Shown piece after piece: positions 1 to 7,441 of a stretch of DNA of 64,000 nt (the first letter of the stretch is position 1; each line of letters starts with the position of its first letter). A model generated the notes under the pieces. The model ran no database searches and was not told the DNA's origin. It saw only the letters and a list, made by a program, of their open reading frames with translations. Location: positions 39,092-103,091 of the forward strand of contig DASSGH010000113.1 of NCBI GenBank assembly GCA_035693615.1, read 5' to 3'. The DNA is from VAZQ01 sp035693615 (GTDB lineage Bacteria; Pseudomonadota; Alphaproteobacteria; Rhizobiales; Xanthobacteraceae). Position numbers and translations under genes: made by a program.

Positions 1-923
1 AGCATCAGCCCGCGGTCGAACAGCGGCACCACGGTATGCATGAACCCTGTATACGGCGGGGAATTGGTCCACTGCGAGATGCGCTTGGGGTTCGCCTTGT
101 CGGAAATGTCGAGGACGAACATGCCGCCGTCGATATAGGCGAGGTAGCAACGGTCGCCGCGCTGCGGATAAACGTTGGTGTTGTGGGCGCGGTGTCCCTT
201 GTCGAGCGGGTGCCGCGGCGGCGGCATGACGTTGTCGCCTTGACGCGTGCCCGGCATCCACCAACGGCCGATCTCGACCGGCTTTGACGGGTTGCGCACG
301 TCGATGCAGCGATAGAACTGGTCGTCGTTGGGGTGCGTAGGCGTGAAGTCCGGCGCGCCCGACGCGCAATGCACGTATTCGCCGTCGCAGAACCAGAGCT
401 GATGCACGCCGCGCGAGGTCGCGCCCGAGCAGTCGAAGAACGAGATCGACCGCGGCTTTTCCGGCACCGAAATATCGAACAGCTCCATACCGGCGGGCGT
501 GAGCCCCTTCTTCTGGGTCTGGTACGCCACCGCCATGATGTTCCCGCAGGTCTCGAGCGAATTCGAGCGCATGTGCGCCTGCGGCAGATCGGTCTGCACC
601 ACCACCTTGGGCTTGCGCGGGTCCGACACGTCGACGGCGGTGAAATTTTTCGGCGCGCTTTCATGCGCGAGCCAGAGGATGCGGCGGCCGTCCGGTGCGA
701 TCTGGATCGACATGCCTTCGCCCATGCCGCCGAAGCCGTCGAGCAGGTGATGGGCGATGAGCTTGAAGTTCCACGTGATCGGTCCGCCGTTGCCGAGCGG
801 GCTTTGCACCGGCGCGCGCTTGCCCGCGGCTTTCGCTGCCGCGCGTTTCTTCGGCGCGGCCGCCTTCGCCGGCTTCTTCGTCCCCGCAGCCTTCTTCGCG
901 ACTTTCTTGCGTCCAGCCTTCAT
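1..923 (-). CDS. LVIVD-repeat protein with a Lys/Ala-rich N-terminal tail (3' end outside window)
   Basis: The reading frame runs leftward from an ATG at 923 and leaves the window, so the C-terminus is missing. The first 40 or so residues are a low-complexity Lys/Ala/Arg tail like a histone H1 tail. The body contains repeated beta-propeller-like units of the type 'FTAVDVSDPRKPKVV', 'MELFDISVPEKPRSI', 'YRCIDVRNPSKPVEI' and 'MFVLDISDKANPKRI', which is the LVIVD repeat pattern. No signal peptide is visible. A purine-rich GGGAGAG lies just upstream of the start. The role is unknown; LVIVD proteins are thought to be propeller surface or binding proteins. Pairing the basic tail with a propeller is unusual. 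Confidence 0.75.
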   Translation of the reverse strand, partial: MKAGRKKVAKKAAGTKKPAKAAAPKKRAAAKAAGKRAPVQSPLGNGGPITWNFKLIAHHLLDGFGGMGEGMSIQIAPDGRRILWLAHESAPKNFTAVDVSDPRKPKVVVQTDLPQAHMRSNSLETCGNIMAVAYQTQKKGLTPAGMELFDISVPEKPRSISFFDCSGATSRGVHQLWFCDGEYVHCASGAPDFTPTHPNDDQFYRCIDVRNPSKPVEIGRWWMPGTRQGDNVMPPPRHPLDKGHRAHNTNVYPQRGDRCYLAYIDGGMFVLDISDKANPKRISQWTNSPPYTGFMHTVVPLFDRGLM

Positions 924-995
924 TCCACTCTCCCTGCCTGAGCGCGCGCATGTTTAGCGCGTTTCAGCGCGACAGGCGAGGCGGCGTGGCGAAGG

Positions 996-1163
996 CTAGT
1001 GCCGCCGATTTGAAATTCCTGCACCGCGTGCCGCGAGTCCACCTCAGGAATTTCAAATCGAAAAGCGGCACTAGAATCATAGAGTTGCTAGTGCCCTTTG
1101 GTTTTCGAAGTTCGTGCCCGAGTGTGCCGCGCTGTATCACGAACTTCGAAAACCGGGCACTAG
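996..1163. repeat. Double-hairpin intergenic element, copy 1
   Basis: Two long imperfect inverted repeats sit side by side. Hairpin 1 pairs 996-1021 with 1045-1074 (a 4-base bulge on the right arm, 23-base loop). Hairpin 2 pairs 1088-1116 with 1138-1163 (a 3-base bulge on the left arm). Each hairpin begins with CTAGTGCC and ends with GGCACTAG, and they are joined by the 13-base AATCATAGAGTTG at 1075-1087. A near copy lies at 34959-35124 in the same orientation. There is no T-tract typical of a terminator. The remaining bases of the gap 924-1332 show nothing else that I recognise. Confidence 0.85.
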
Positions 1164-1332
1164 CCATGCGCTGCGGCGCGGGACTTGGTCGGCTCGGCCA
1201 TGGTCGCCCCTTCCAGGCATGGCGCGCGGTTTTGACATCCGGGTCGACTTCCATTTCGAGCCGGCGGGAAACTCGCTATCATTCGCGCCGGCCCGACGCC
1301 GTTGGCAACGTCAGATCAAACGGTTCATCCCC

Positions 1333-2829
1333 ATGCTCATGAACGGAAAGGAATATCTGCAGAGCATCCGTGACGGCCGGATCATCTACATCGGCAAGGA
1401 GCGCGTCAAAGATCAGACCACGCACCCAGGCTTCGCCGATGGCGCCCGCACCTACGCCGCGTTGTTCGACATGAAATCCGATCCGGCGCTGCGCGACGTC
1501 ATGACCTTCGAGGAGAACGGCGAGCGCCATAGCATGTACTACTTGCAGCCGCGCTCGCAGGAGGACCTGCGGCGCCGCAACCGCGCCCATCGCAAGATCG
1601 CGGACTTCTGTTTCGGCCTGATGGGCCGCACGCCCGACGCGTTCGCCGGCAATCTCACCGGGCTGTCCATGAAGCCCGAGGTCTTCGACAGCGAACCCGG
1701 CGGCAGCCGCGACAATCTGTTGGCCATCTACCGGCACATCCGGCGACACGACCTGTTCGCAACCTACGCAATCGTCCCGCCGCAAGCGGCGCGCAACAAG
1801 GACTACTATCTGGCCAAGGGGCTGCCGCAACCGGCGCTGCGGGTCACGGCGGAAGACGACAAGGGCGTCACGCTCAACGGCATGAAGATGCTGGCGAGCG
1901 GCGCCGCGTATGCGCACGAGGTGCTGATCGGAAACGTGATGCCGCTCGCCCCCGACCAGCTCAAAGAATCCATCACCTGCGTCATCCCGCTCAATCTGCC
2001 TGGCCTGACGCTCTGGTCGCGCGAGCCGTTCAATCGCTTGGGGCTTAATCGCTTTGATCGCCCGCTGACGACGCGCTTCGACGAGTCCGATTGCATGCTG
2101 GTGTTCAAGGACGCGAAGGTACCGTGGGAGAAGGTCATCGTCCACGACAACCCCGGCCTTTCGCGCGACATCTACATCAAGACCGCCGCGCACGTCATTT
2201 CCAACCACCAGTCGAACGTGCGGTTCGCCTCTAAGCTGCGCTTCATGCTCGGCGTCGCCAGCCTGATCGCGCGCTTCACCGGCGCGCGCGACATCCCGGC
2301 GGTGCGCGACACGCTCGGCCGGCTCGCGGCGATGGAGGCGGGCTACAACGCCATGATCGACGGGCAGATTGAGGCCTGCCAGCCGTTCGACAACGGCTTC
2401 GTCATCTTCAACCGGCGTTACATGTATGCCGCCATCCATTGGGCCATGGAGAACCATTCGCAATTGCTGGATGTCATCCGCGAGCTGATGGGCGGCGGCC
2501 AGTTTCAATTCCCGGCCAGCATCGACGTGCTCGACGACCCGGAGCTGCGCGAGTTGTTCGAGACGTTCTGGACCGCCGGCGATTTCGCCGCCGCCGATCG
2601 CATGAAGCTGTTCAGACTTGCGTGGGATCTCGTGGGTTCGGAACATGCCAGCCGCGCCACGTCGTATGAGAAATTCTTCGTCGGCCCCGCCTTTGCGGTG
2701 CGCAACTACAATTTCGTCAATGCCCCGTGGGATGAGCTGCATGCGGCGGTCGAAGGTTTCATGGGCACTTATGGAACCGGCGAGCACGGCGTTGATAAGC
2801 GGCCGGTCCATCTGCGGCGGACAAGCTGA
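1333..2829 (+). CDS. 4-hydroxyphenylacetate 3-monooxygenase (HpaB)-family flavin-dependent oxygenase
   Basis: The 498-residue protein matches the HpaB/PvcC family across its length. Features include the N-terminal region 'ERVKDQTTHPGFADGART', the central 'GRTPDAFAGNLTG', an acyl-CoA-dehydrogenase-like helical core, and a C-terminal 'ATSYEKFFVG' segment. These enzymes use reduced FAD supplied by a separate reductase to hydroxylate phenols ortho to the hydroxyl; no reductase gene is visible here. The reading frame is open back to 1114, but that would translate the upstream repeat, so the ATG at 1333 (or the one at 1339) is preferred. The usual family length is about 480-520. The substrate cannot be predicted. 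It is followed 37 bases later by a cupin gene, probably in one transcript. Confidence 0.85.
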   Translation: MLMNGKEYLQSIRDGRIIYIGKERVKDQTTHPGFADGARTYAALFDMKSDPALRDVMTFEENGERHSMYYLQPRSQEDLRRRNRAHRKIADFCFGLMGRTPDAFAGNLTGLSMKPEVFDSEPGGSRDNLLAIYRHIRRHDLFATYAIVPPQAARNKDYYLAKGLPQPALRVTAEDDKGVTLNGMKMLASGAAYAHEVLIGNVMPLAPDQLKESITCVIPLNLPGLTLWSREPFNRLGLNRFDRPLTTRFDESDCMLVFKDAKVPWEKVIVHDNPGLSRDIYIKTAAHVISNHQSNVRFASKLRFMLGVASLIARFTGARDIPAVRDTLGRLAAMEAGYNAMIDGQIEACQPFDNGFVIFNRRYMYAAIHWAMENHSQLLDVIRELMGGGQFQFPASIDVLDDPELRELFETFWTAGDFAAADRMKLFRLAWDLVGSEHASRATSYEKFFVGPAFAVRNYNFVNAPWDELHAAVEGFMGTYGTGEHGVDKRPVHLRRTS

Positions 2830-2866
2830 CGAGGATCGAAGGTAAAGAGTTGGTTGGGAGGCTCTC

Positions 2867-3361
2867 GTGGGTGATTTCGCCAAAGGGGTGGTGATCGCGC
2901 TGGGACCGGAGGATGGCGAGTCATTTTGGCAGCCGTTGCCCTCGACCGGGTACGTGATCAACAAGGTCAGCCCCTACAACTCGCCTTACGATGCGTTCTC
3001 CACCGGGCTGCAGGTGCTCGAGCCCGGCGCGCACATTCGCCGCCATGCGCACGAGCGCAGCCACGAGCTGCTGTTCTGCTATCAGGGCAACGGGCAGGCG
3101 GACGTGGAGGGCAAGCTTTACGACGTCATGCCGGAGACCATGCTCCTGATCGGCCGCGGGCTGCAGCACAAGGTGACGAACACCGGGGCCGGCCAGATGC
3201 GCCTCCTCTGGTTGATTGCACCGGCGGGTCTGGAGGATTGGTTCCGCGCCATCGGGCGCCCGCGGCGCGCGGGCGATCCACGGCCGGCGCCGTTCGAGCG
3301 CCCGAACAACGTCGCCGCGATCCAGGCGCAACAGCGCTTCATCCCGCCGGACGAGGACTGA
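2867..3361 (+). CDS. Cupin-domain protein
   Basis: The 164-residue protein has one cupin fold. The metal-binding motif 1 region is 'HIRRHAHERSHELLF' (about residues 56-70) and motif 2 is around 'GRGLQHKVTNTG' (about residues 98-109). No signal peptide is visible. The GTG start at 2867 follows GGGAGGC at a good distance. Small cupins of this type are often dioxygenases, isomerases or ligand sensors. Its position directly behind the HpaB-type monooxygenase suggests a role with that enzyme, perhaps on a ring-hydroxylated product, but this is inference. Confidence 0.75.
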   Translation: MGDFAKGVVIALGPEDGESFWQPLPSTGYVINKVSPYNSPYDAFSTGLQVLEPGAHIRRHAHERSHELLFCYQGNGQADVEGKLYDVMPETMLLIGRGLQHKVTNTGAGQMRLLWLIAPAGLEDWFRAIGRPRRAGDPRPAPFERPNNVAAIQAQQRFIPPDED

Positions 3362-3392
3362 GCGCGGACCGCCGTTGCCAGCCAGCAGAAGA

Positions 3393-4535
3393 TTACGCGG
3401 CGGCGAGCAAGGCGGCGAGGATCAGCGCGAGCGCGGCGACAATCGAGGGCGCGGTGAAGCTGCCGAGCCGATCCGAGGCGATGCCGGCGAAAAGCGGGCC
3501 GACGATCTGGCCGAGACCGAACGCGCCGGTCATCAGGGCGAGGACGCGGCGCGGATCGCCAACCGCGCGGACGCGCGCTCCCATGAGCCCGAGCGCGGTC
3601 AGTCCCATGAACGTCCCGCCAACGAGGATGGCGGCAAGAAACACGCCGAGGACGCTGGGCCAGGCGACGCTTGCCAGCACGCCCAGCGCTTCAACGATGC
3701 AGGCCATCGCAAACGCGGCCTGGATCCCGAAACGACTCGCGAGCAGAGTCCAAAACGCCACCGACGGTGCGGCGGCGATTCCGAATACAATCCAGATGAC
3801 CGGCTCCTGCGCCTGGATCGCCGGCGTTGATCGCACGATCGCGACGAGGAACGTGGCAGTGATGATATAGCCGAAGCCGAATAGTCCGTAGGCCACGATA
3901 AGACGGCGCAACCGCGCATCGGCAACGGCGCTCGCCGTTCCAGCCGTCTGCATCGCAGGGCTCGGCAAAGTTGGCAGCAGCGCCGCCGCCGCGAGGACGG
4001 CCACGAACGAGAGGGCGCCGCTCGCGAGCCATAGCGACTGCCAGCCTTGACCAAGCTCGAGCAATCCCGCCACCAGCGCCGCGGACACCGCGATACCAGT
4101 GCCGACGCCGGCAAAATGCAATGCCGAGAGTTCGTTGCGGCGGAGCTGCGCCAAGCGCTCCAACACGATGGTCGAGGAGAAGATCAGCACAAAGGCGCTC
4201 GCAGCGCCGCCGACAAACCGCAGAACAAGCAAAGCTGCAAGTGACTGTGACAGCCCCATGCCCGCGGTGGTGGCGGCGCTCGCCGCCAACGAACCAATCA
4301 ACCACAGCCGCCGCGGTCCGCTCAGCCGCGGCATTGCCGCGAACAAGGCGCCGATCAAGTAGCCGAGGAAATTTGCCGAGGCGATCAGGCCGGCTTGCGA
4401 CCTGCTGAGCCCCAGCGCCTCGACCATCACCGGCAGAATCGGCGTGTAGACGAACCGCCCGATGCCAAGGGCGGCGGCGATGGCGATCAGTCCGCCGAGC
4501 GCGGTGGACAGCGCGCCCGAGGGGACCCGCGTCAC
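3393..4535 (-). CDS. YbfB/YjiJ-family MFS transporter
   Basis: The product is a hydrophobic protein with about 12 membrane segments. The N-terminal 'GIGRFVYTPILPVM' and the following 'SRSQAGLIASANFLGYL' are hallmarks of the YbfB/YjiJ branch of the major facilitator superfamily. The GTG at 4535 overlaps the stop of the upstream solute-binding gene as GTGA (4532-4535), implying coupled translation. An ATG at 4583 would extend it by 16 residues and overlap the neighbour further. It is probably co-transcribed with the ABC genes at 4532-6321, giving a second route of export or uptake for a related compound. The substrate is unknown. Confidence 0.8.
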   Translation of the reverse strand: MTRVPSGALSTALGGLIAIAAALGIGRFVYTPILPVMVEALGLSRSQAGLIASANFLGYLIGALFAAMPRLSGPRRLWLIGSLAASAATTAGMGLSQSLAALLVLRFVGGAASAFVLIFSSTIVLERLAQLRRNELSALHFAGVGTGIAVSAALVAGLLELGQGWQSLWLASGALSFVAVLAAAALLPTLPSPAMQTAGTASAVADARLRRLIVAYGLFGFGYIITATFLVAIVRSTPAIQAQEPVIWIVFGIAAAPSVAFWTLLASRFGIQAAFAMACIVEALGVLASVAWPSVLGVFLAAILVGGTFMGLTALGLMGARVRAVGDPRRVLALMTGAFGLGQIVGPLFAGIASDRLGSFTAPSIVAALALILAALLAAA

Positions 4536-5515
4536 CCGCTCGCTGCCCTGGTCCACAGATCGGGCCGCAGGGCCTTCTTCCAATCGGGAATGGCGGAAAT
4601 CTTCTTCTCCCGCAGCAGCACCTCGGCGTCCTTCTGCAGACCGGGCACGACGTCGGCGGGGAATCCCGGATTGACCTCGACCTTGGCCAGCGCCGTGGCG
4701 AAGGTCTCGCGTGACATGGTGTAGCCCTTAGAGGTGAAGAACGCGTAGATCACATCGGCGACTTTGCCGGGATCGGTCTTAAAGTCGCGCGCCACCTCCT
4801 GCCAGCACTTGAGATAGGCGACGATGGTGTCGGGACTCTTGTCGGCGAAGTCGGGCGTGGCCGCCATGAACACCGGCATCTTGTCCACCTGCGAGAAATC
4901 CATGATCGAGGTGCCGATGCCTTCGGCGACCGCGATCGCGTTGTAGGGCTCGACGTTGACCATGGCGTCCACGGTCTTTGCGGCCATGGCCGCGACCATG
5001 TTGTTGACGTCCATCCGCACTTCCTGGAAATCGCCTTTCTTGAGACCGGCGGCGGGCGCGATGACGTCGACGAAAATATTGCCGACGGATGAGCCGGTCT
5101 GGTTCGCGACCTTGCGCCCCCTGAGCTCGCTCACCTTGCCGATGTTGAGGTCCTTGCGCGTCACGACCTGCGCGGTCTTGCCCACGGTTTCGATCTGGGC
5201 GACGGCGACGAGGCCGCCCTTGTCGTGGCCGATGATGAAGGATTGTCCCGCGTAGGTGCCGAGATCGACCTGTCGGGCCACCATCTGCTGCATGGTGAGA
5301 TTGCCCGACGGCACGGCGAATTCCTCGAACTTGATGCCGTGCTTCTCGAGCAGGCCGGATTTGAGCAGGTAGTAGGTCGGCATGCCCCAGATGTTGGTCT
5401 GGAATCCTTGGCGGACCATCTCCAGCGCGCCAGCCGGCCGCGCCGGCAGCGCCAGCGCCAAAGCGCTTGCCAGCAGCCATTGCCGCCGCGTCAGCTCACC
5501 GCGCCCGTTATGCAT
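4532..5515 (-). CDS. NitT/TauT-type ABC transporter solute-binding protein
   Basis: This 327-residue periplasmic binding protein belongs to the NMT1/THI5-like (SsuA/TauA) group. It starts with a Tat-like signal, 'LTRRQWLLASALALALP', followed by 'IWGMPTYYLLKSGLLEKHG'. The central 'QTGSSVGNIFVDVIAP' and 'VDAMVNVEPYNAIA' regions fit type-2 binding proteins for nitrate, sulfonate or taurine-like anions. A strong GGGAGGAG lies before the ATG at 5515. It sits 35 bases after the ATPase gene. The matching permeases are not adjacent; two candidates lie at 9941-11574. The ligand is unknown. Confidence 0.85.
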   Translation of the reverse strand: MHNGRGELTRRQWLLASALALALPARPAGALEMVRQGFQTNIWGMPTYYLLKSGLLEKHGIKFEEFAVPSGNLTMQQMVARQVDLGTYAGQSFIIGHDKGGLVAVAQIETVGKTAQVVTRKDLNIGKVSELRGRKVANQTGSSVGNIFVDVIAPAAGLKKGDFQEVRMDVNNMVAAMAAKTVDAMVNVEPYNAIAVAEGIGTSIMDFSQVDKMPVFMAATPDFADKSPDTIVAYLKCWQEVARDFKTDPGKVADVIYAFFTSKGYTMSRETFATALAKVEVNPGFPADVVPGLQKDAEVLLREKKISAIPDWKKALRPDLWTRAASG

Positions 5516-5550
5516 CGCTCTCCTCCCTGGTGACGATTGTTTTCGGCAAG

Positions 5551-6321
5551 TTATGTCGCGTCGGCTGCGCCCGCATCCTGGCCGAGGTAGCGCAACAGCG
5601 ATTTCTGATACTGCAGAAATTCGACGCTGAGCGGGTCGCGCGGGCGCGGGAGCGCGATGCGCACCTCGCTCTTCACCATGCCGGGATGCGGCGTCATGAC
5701 CAGCACGCGATCCGCGAGGTAAACCGCTTCCGCCACGTTGTGCGTCACATAGACCACGGTCTTGCGCGTCTTTCGCCAAACCTCCGCGAGCAGGCGCTGC
5801 ATGTCGTCGCGGGTGAGTGCGTCGAGCGCCGCGAACGGCTCGTCCATCAGCAGCACCGCCGGATTGTAGGCGAGCGCCCGCGCGATGGCGACCCGCTGCT
5901 GCATCCCGCCGGAAAGATGGTGCGGGTACGCGGCCGCGAATTTCTCCAGCTTGACCAGCTTGAGCTGTTCGAGCGCGATCGCCTCGCGCTCGGCCTTGCC
6001 GACCCCTTTCATCTCGAGCCCAAAGGTCACGTTGCCGAGCGCGGTGCGCCAGGGGAACAGCTGGGCAAAGTCCTGGAACACGACGCCGCGGTCGAGGCCG
6101 TGGCCGCTGACCGGCTCGCCGGCGATGCGGATGTCGCCGGCGGTCGGGGCAACAAATCCGGCGATCACGTTGAGCAGGGTCGACTTGCCGCAGCCCGAAG
6201 GGCCGACGAGACAAAGGAATTCCGAAGTCTCGATGTCGAAGCTGACGCCAGCGACGGCCGGGACCTCCCCGGCCGGGGTGTCGTAGGTGAGCGAAACGTT
6301 GCGGACTTCGATGTGAGGCAT
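5551..6321 (-). CDS. NitT/TauT-type ABC transporter ATP-binding protein
   Basis: The 256-residue ATPase has a Walker A 'GPSGCGKSTL', a Q-loop region 'VVFQDFAQLFPWRTAL', the signature 'LSGGMQQRVAIARAL', Walker B 'VLLMDEPFAALD' and the H-loop 'YVTHNVAEAV'. The 'LFPWRTA' Q-loop is typical of SsuB/TauB/NrtD-type proteins. The frame is open upstream to 6462, but the ATG at 6321 begins the conserved region ('MPHIEVRNVSLTY'). It leads the minus-strand unit ATPase, binding protein, MFS carrier. It would energise the permeases encoded about 4 kb upstream if they form one transporter. Confidence 0.9.
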   Translation of the reverse strand: MPHIEVRNVSLTYDTPAGEVPAVAGVSFDIETSEFLCLVGPSGCGKSTLLNVIAGFVAPTAGDIRIAGEPVSGHGLDRGVVFQDFAQLFPWRTALGNVTFGLEMKGVGKAEREAIALEQLKLVKLEKFAAAYPHHLSGGMQQRVAIARALAYNPAVLLMDEPFAALDALTRDDMQRLLAEVWRKTRKTVVYVTHNVAEAVYLADRVLVMTPHPGMVKSEVRIALPRPRDPLSVEFLQYQKSLLRYLGQDAGAADAT

Positions 6322-6479
6322 GACCTGCGTGCCGCTGTCATAGATGGTATGCGCGTTTGTCGCCAGACGCGGCGGTCGCGGCCGGAGAGAGTTTCGCTCG
6401 ATTGCAATCGGGTGTAGACAGGCGCGGACGCGATCGGACAATTCGCCGCAAGGCGCGAGCACTCAGCAGGAGCCGTTAC

Positions 6480-7256
6480 ATGGGACCGCACGCCGCATCG
6501 AGGCCGCTGACGTTGTCGGAGCAGGCGGACGAGCTCGAAGAAAGGATGATGAACGAGCTCAATGACAAGATCGCCACCAAATCGGCCCTGTTCAACCTGG
6601 CCGACGGCAATTTCGATTACGTCGGCGGAGCCGAACTGCAGGCGCGCCATCCGGGCAAGTATTTCCTCATGGGCGCCGATCCGCGGCTGCCCAAAATGCC
6701 GGACAAACCGACACTGATCGACTTCTTCAAGCACCGGTTCGTGTCGATGAACCACCTGTTGCAAAGCGCGACGCTTGCGCTCAAGGCCGGGCACGAGGAG
6801 AAGGTCGTGCTGGCCTGCCTCCTCCACGATGTCGCCGTCGCCGGCTTCATCCGCTGCGATCACGGCTATTGGGGCGCGCAGCTGATCGAGCCCTATGTCG
6901 ACGAGGAGGTGAGCTGGGCGGTGCGCGTGCACCAGGCCTTGCGCTTCTTCCCCGACGAGTCCGCCGGCTACAAATACCCGGACATGTACCTCAAATATTT
7001 CGGTCCGGACTACAAGCCCGAGCCCTACATCGTCGAGGAGTACAAGCGCGCCCGCGCCCATAAATACTACATGACCGCGCGGCTGATCTGCGTGAACGAC
7101 ATCTACGCATTCGATCCCGATGCCAAGGTCAGCCTCGACGACTTCGTCGACATCATCGGCCGCAACTTCAAGCAGCCGAAAGAGGGCCTCGGCTTCGACA
7201 ACACGCCGTCCTCGCACATGTGGCGCACGCTGATGTGGCCGACGCGGTTTTTGTAG
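6480..7256 (+). CDS. HD-domain metalloprotein (phosphohydrolase or PhnZ-like oxygenase)
   Basis: The 258-residue cytoplasmic protein has an HD-type core. Candidate metal ligands in order are His92 ('NHLLQSA'), His116-Asp117 ('LLHDVAV'), His128 ('CDHGYWGAQL'), His151 ('VHQALRF') and Asp207 ('CVNDIYAF'). This H...HD...H...H...D set is that of two-metal HD proteins, which include the mixed-valent diiron oxygenases of the PhnZ/MIOX type as well as phosphohydrolases. AGGAG at about 6469 supports the ATG at 6480. It is transcribed alone, divergent from the ATPase gene. I cannot say which chemistry it performs. Confidence 0.7.
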   Translation: MGPHAASRPLTLSEQADELEERMMNELNDKIATKSALFNLADGNFDYVGGAELQARHPGKYFLMGADPRLPKMPDKPTLIDFFKHRFVSMNHLLQSATLALKAGHEEKVVLACLLHDVAVAGFIRCDHGYWGAQLIEPYVDEEVSWAVRVHQALRFFPDESAGYKYPDMYLKYFGPDYKPEPYIVEEYKRARAHKYYMTARLICVNDIYAFDPDAKVSLDDFVDIIGRNFKQPKEGLGFDNTPSSHMWRTLMWPTRFL

Positions 7257-7267
7257 ACGCACCTGAA

Positions 7268-7369
7268 GTAGGGTGGGCAAAGGCGCGCGCTCCGGACGCG
7301 CGCGTGGGCAAAATCGCGTAGGCGCCGTGCCCACGCGATGCCAGCGGCAGGCGATTTTGCCCACCCTAC
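7268..7369. repeat. Nested palindromic intergenic element
   Basis: An outer inverted repeat pairs GTAGGGTGGGCAAA (7268-7281) with its complement at 7355-7369. Inside are further GC-rich self-complementary stretches, including a GCGCGCG hairpin near 7284-7303, and a TGGGCAAAATCGC / GCGATTTTGCCCA pair that competes with the outer stem. It lies between two convergent genes. I recall a similar GTAGGGTGGGCAAAG motif as a common intergenic repeat in Rhizobiales, but this is from memory. It may act as a bidirectional terminator. Confidence 0.7.
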
Positions 7370-7441
7370 GCGAGAACGACAGCCGGCGCAGCGCGGGCAG
7401 AATTGCCCGCCGTGCGGTACTCGCGTCGGCCAGCAAAACTT

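Noticed and set aside
996..1163. The double hairpin as a pair of rho-independent terminators
   Set aside because: There is no T-run after either stem, the flanking genes are divergent, and the element recurs with its joint and loops conserved.
1279..2964. Long open frame of 561 codons on the minus strand opposite the HpaB-type gene
   Set aside because: It mirrors the plus-strand gene codon for codon, its composition is Arg/Asp/His-rich noise, and the plus-strand frame matches a known family over its length.
5516..6214. In-frame upstream extension of the NMT1-type binding protein through the ATPase gene
   Set aside because: The extension is a shadow of the ATPase frame; the ATG at 5515 has a strong ribosome site and begins the signal peptide.
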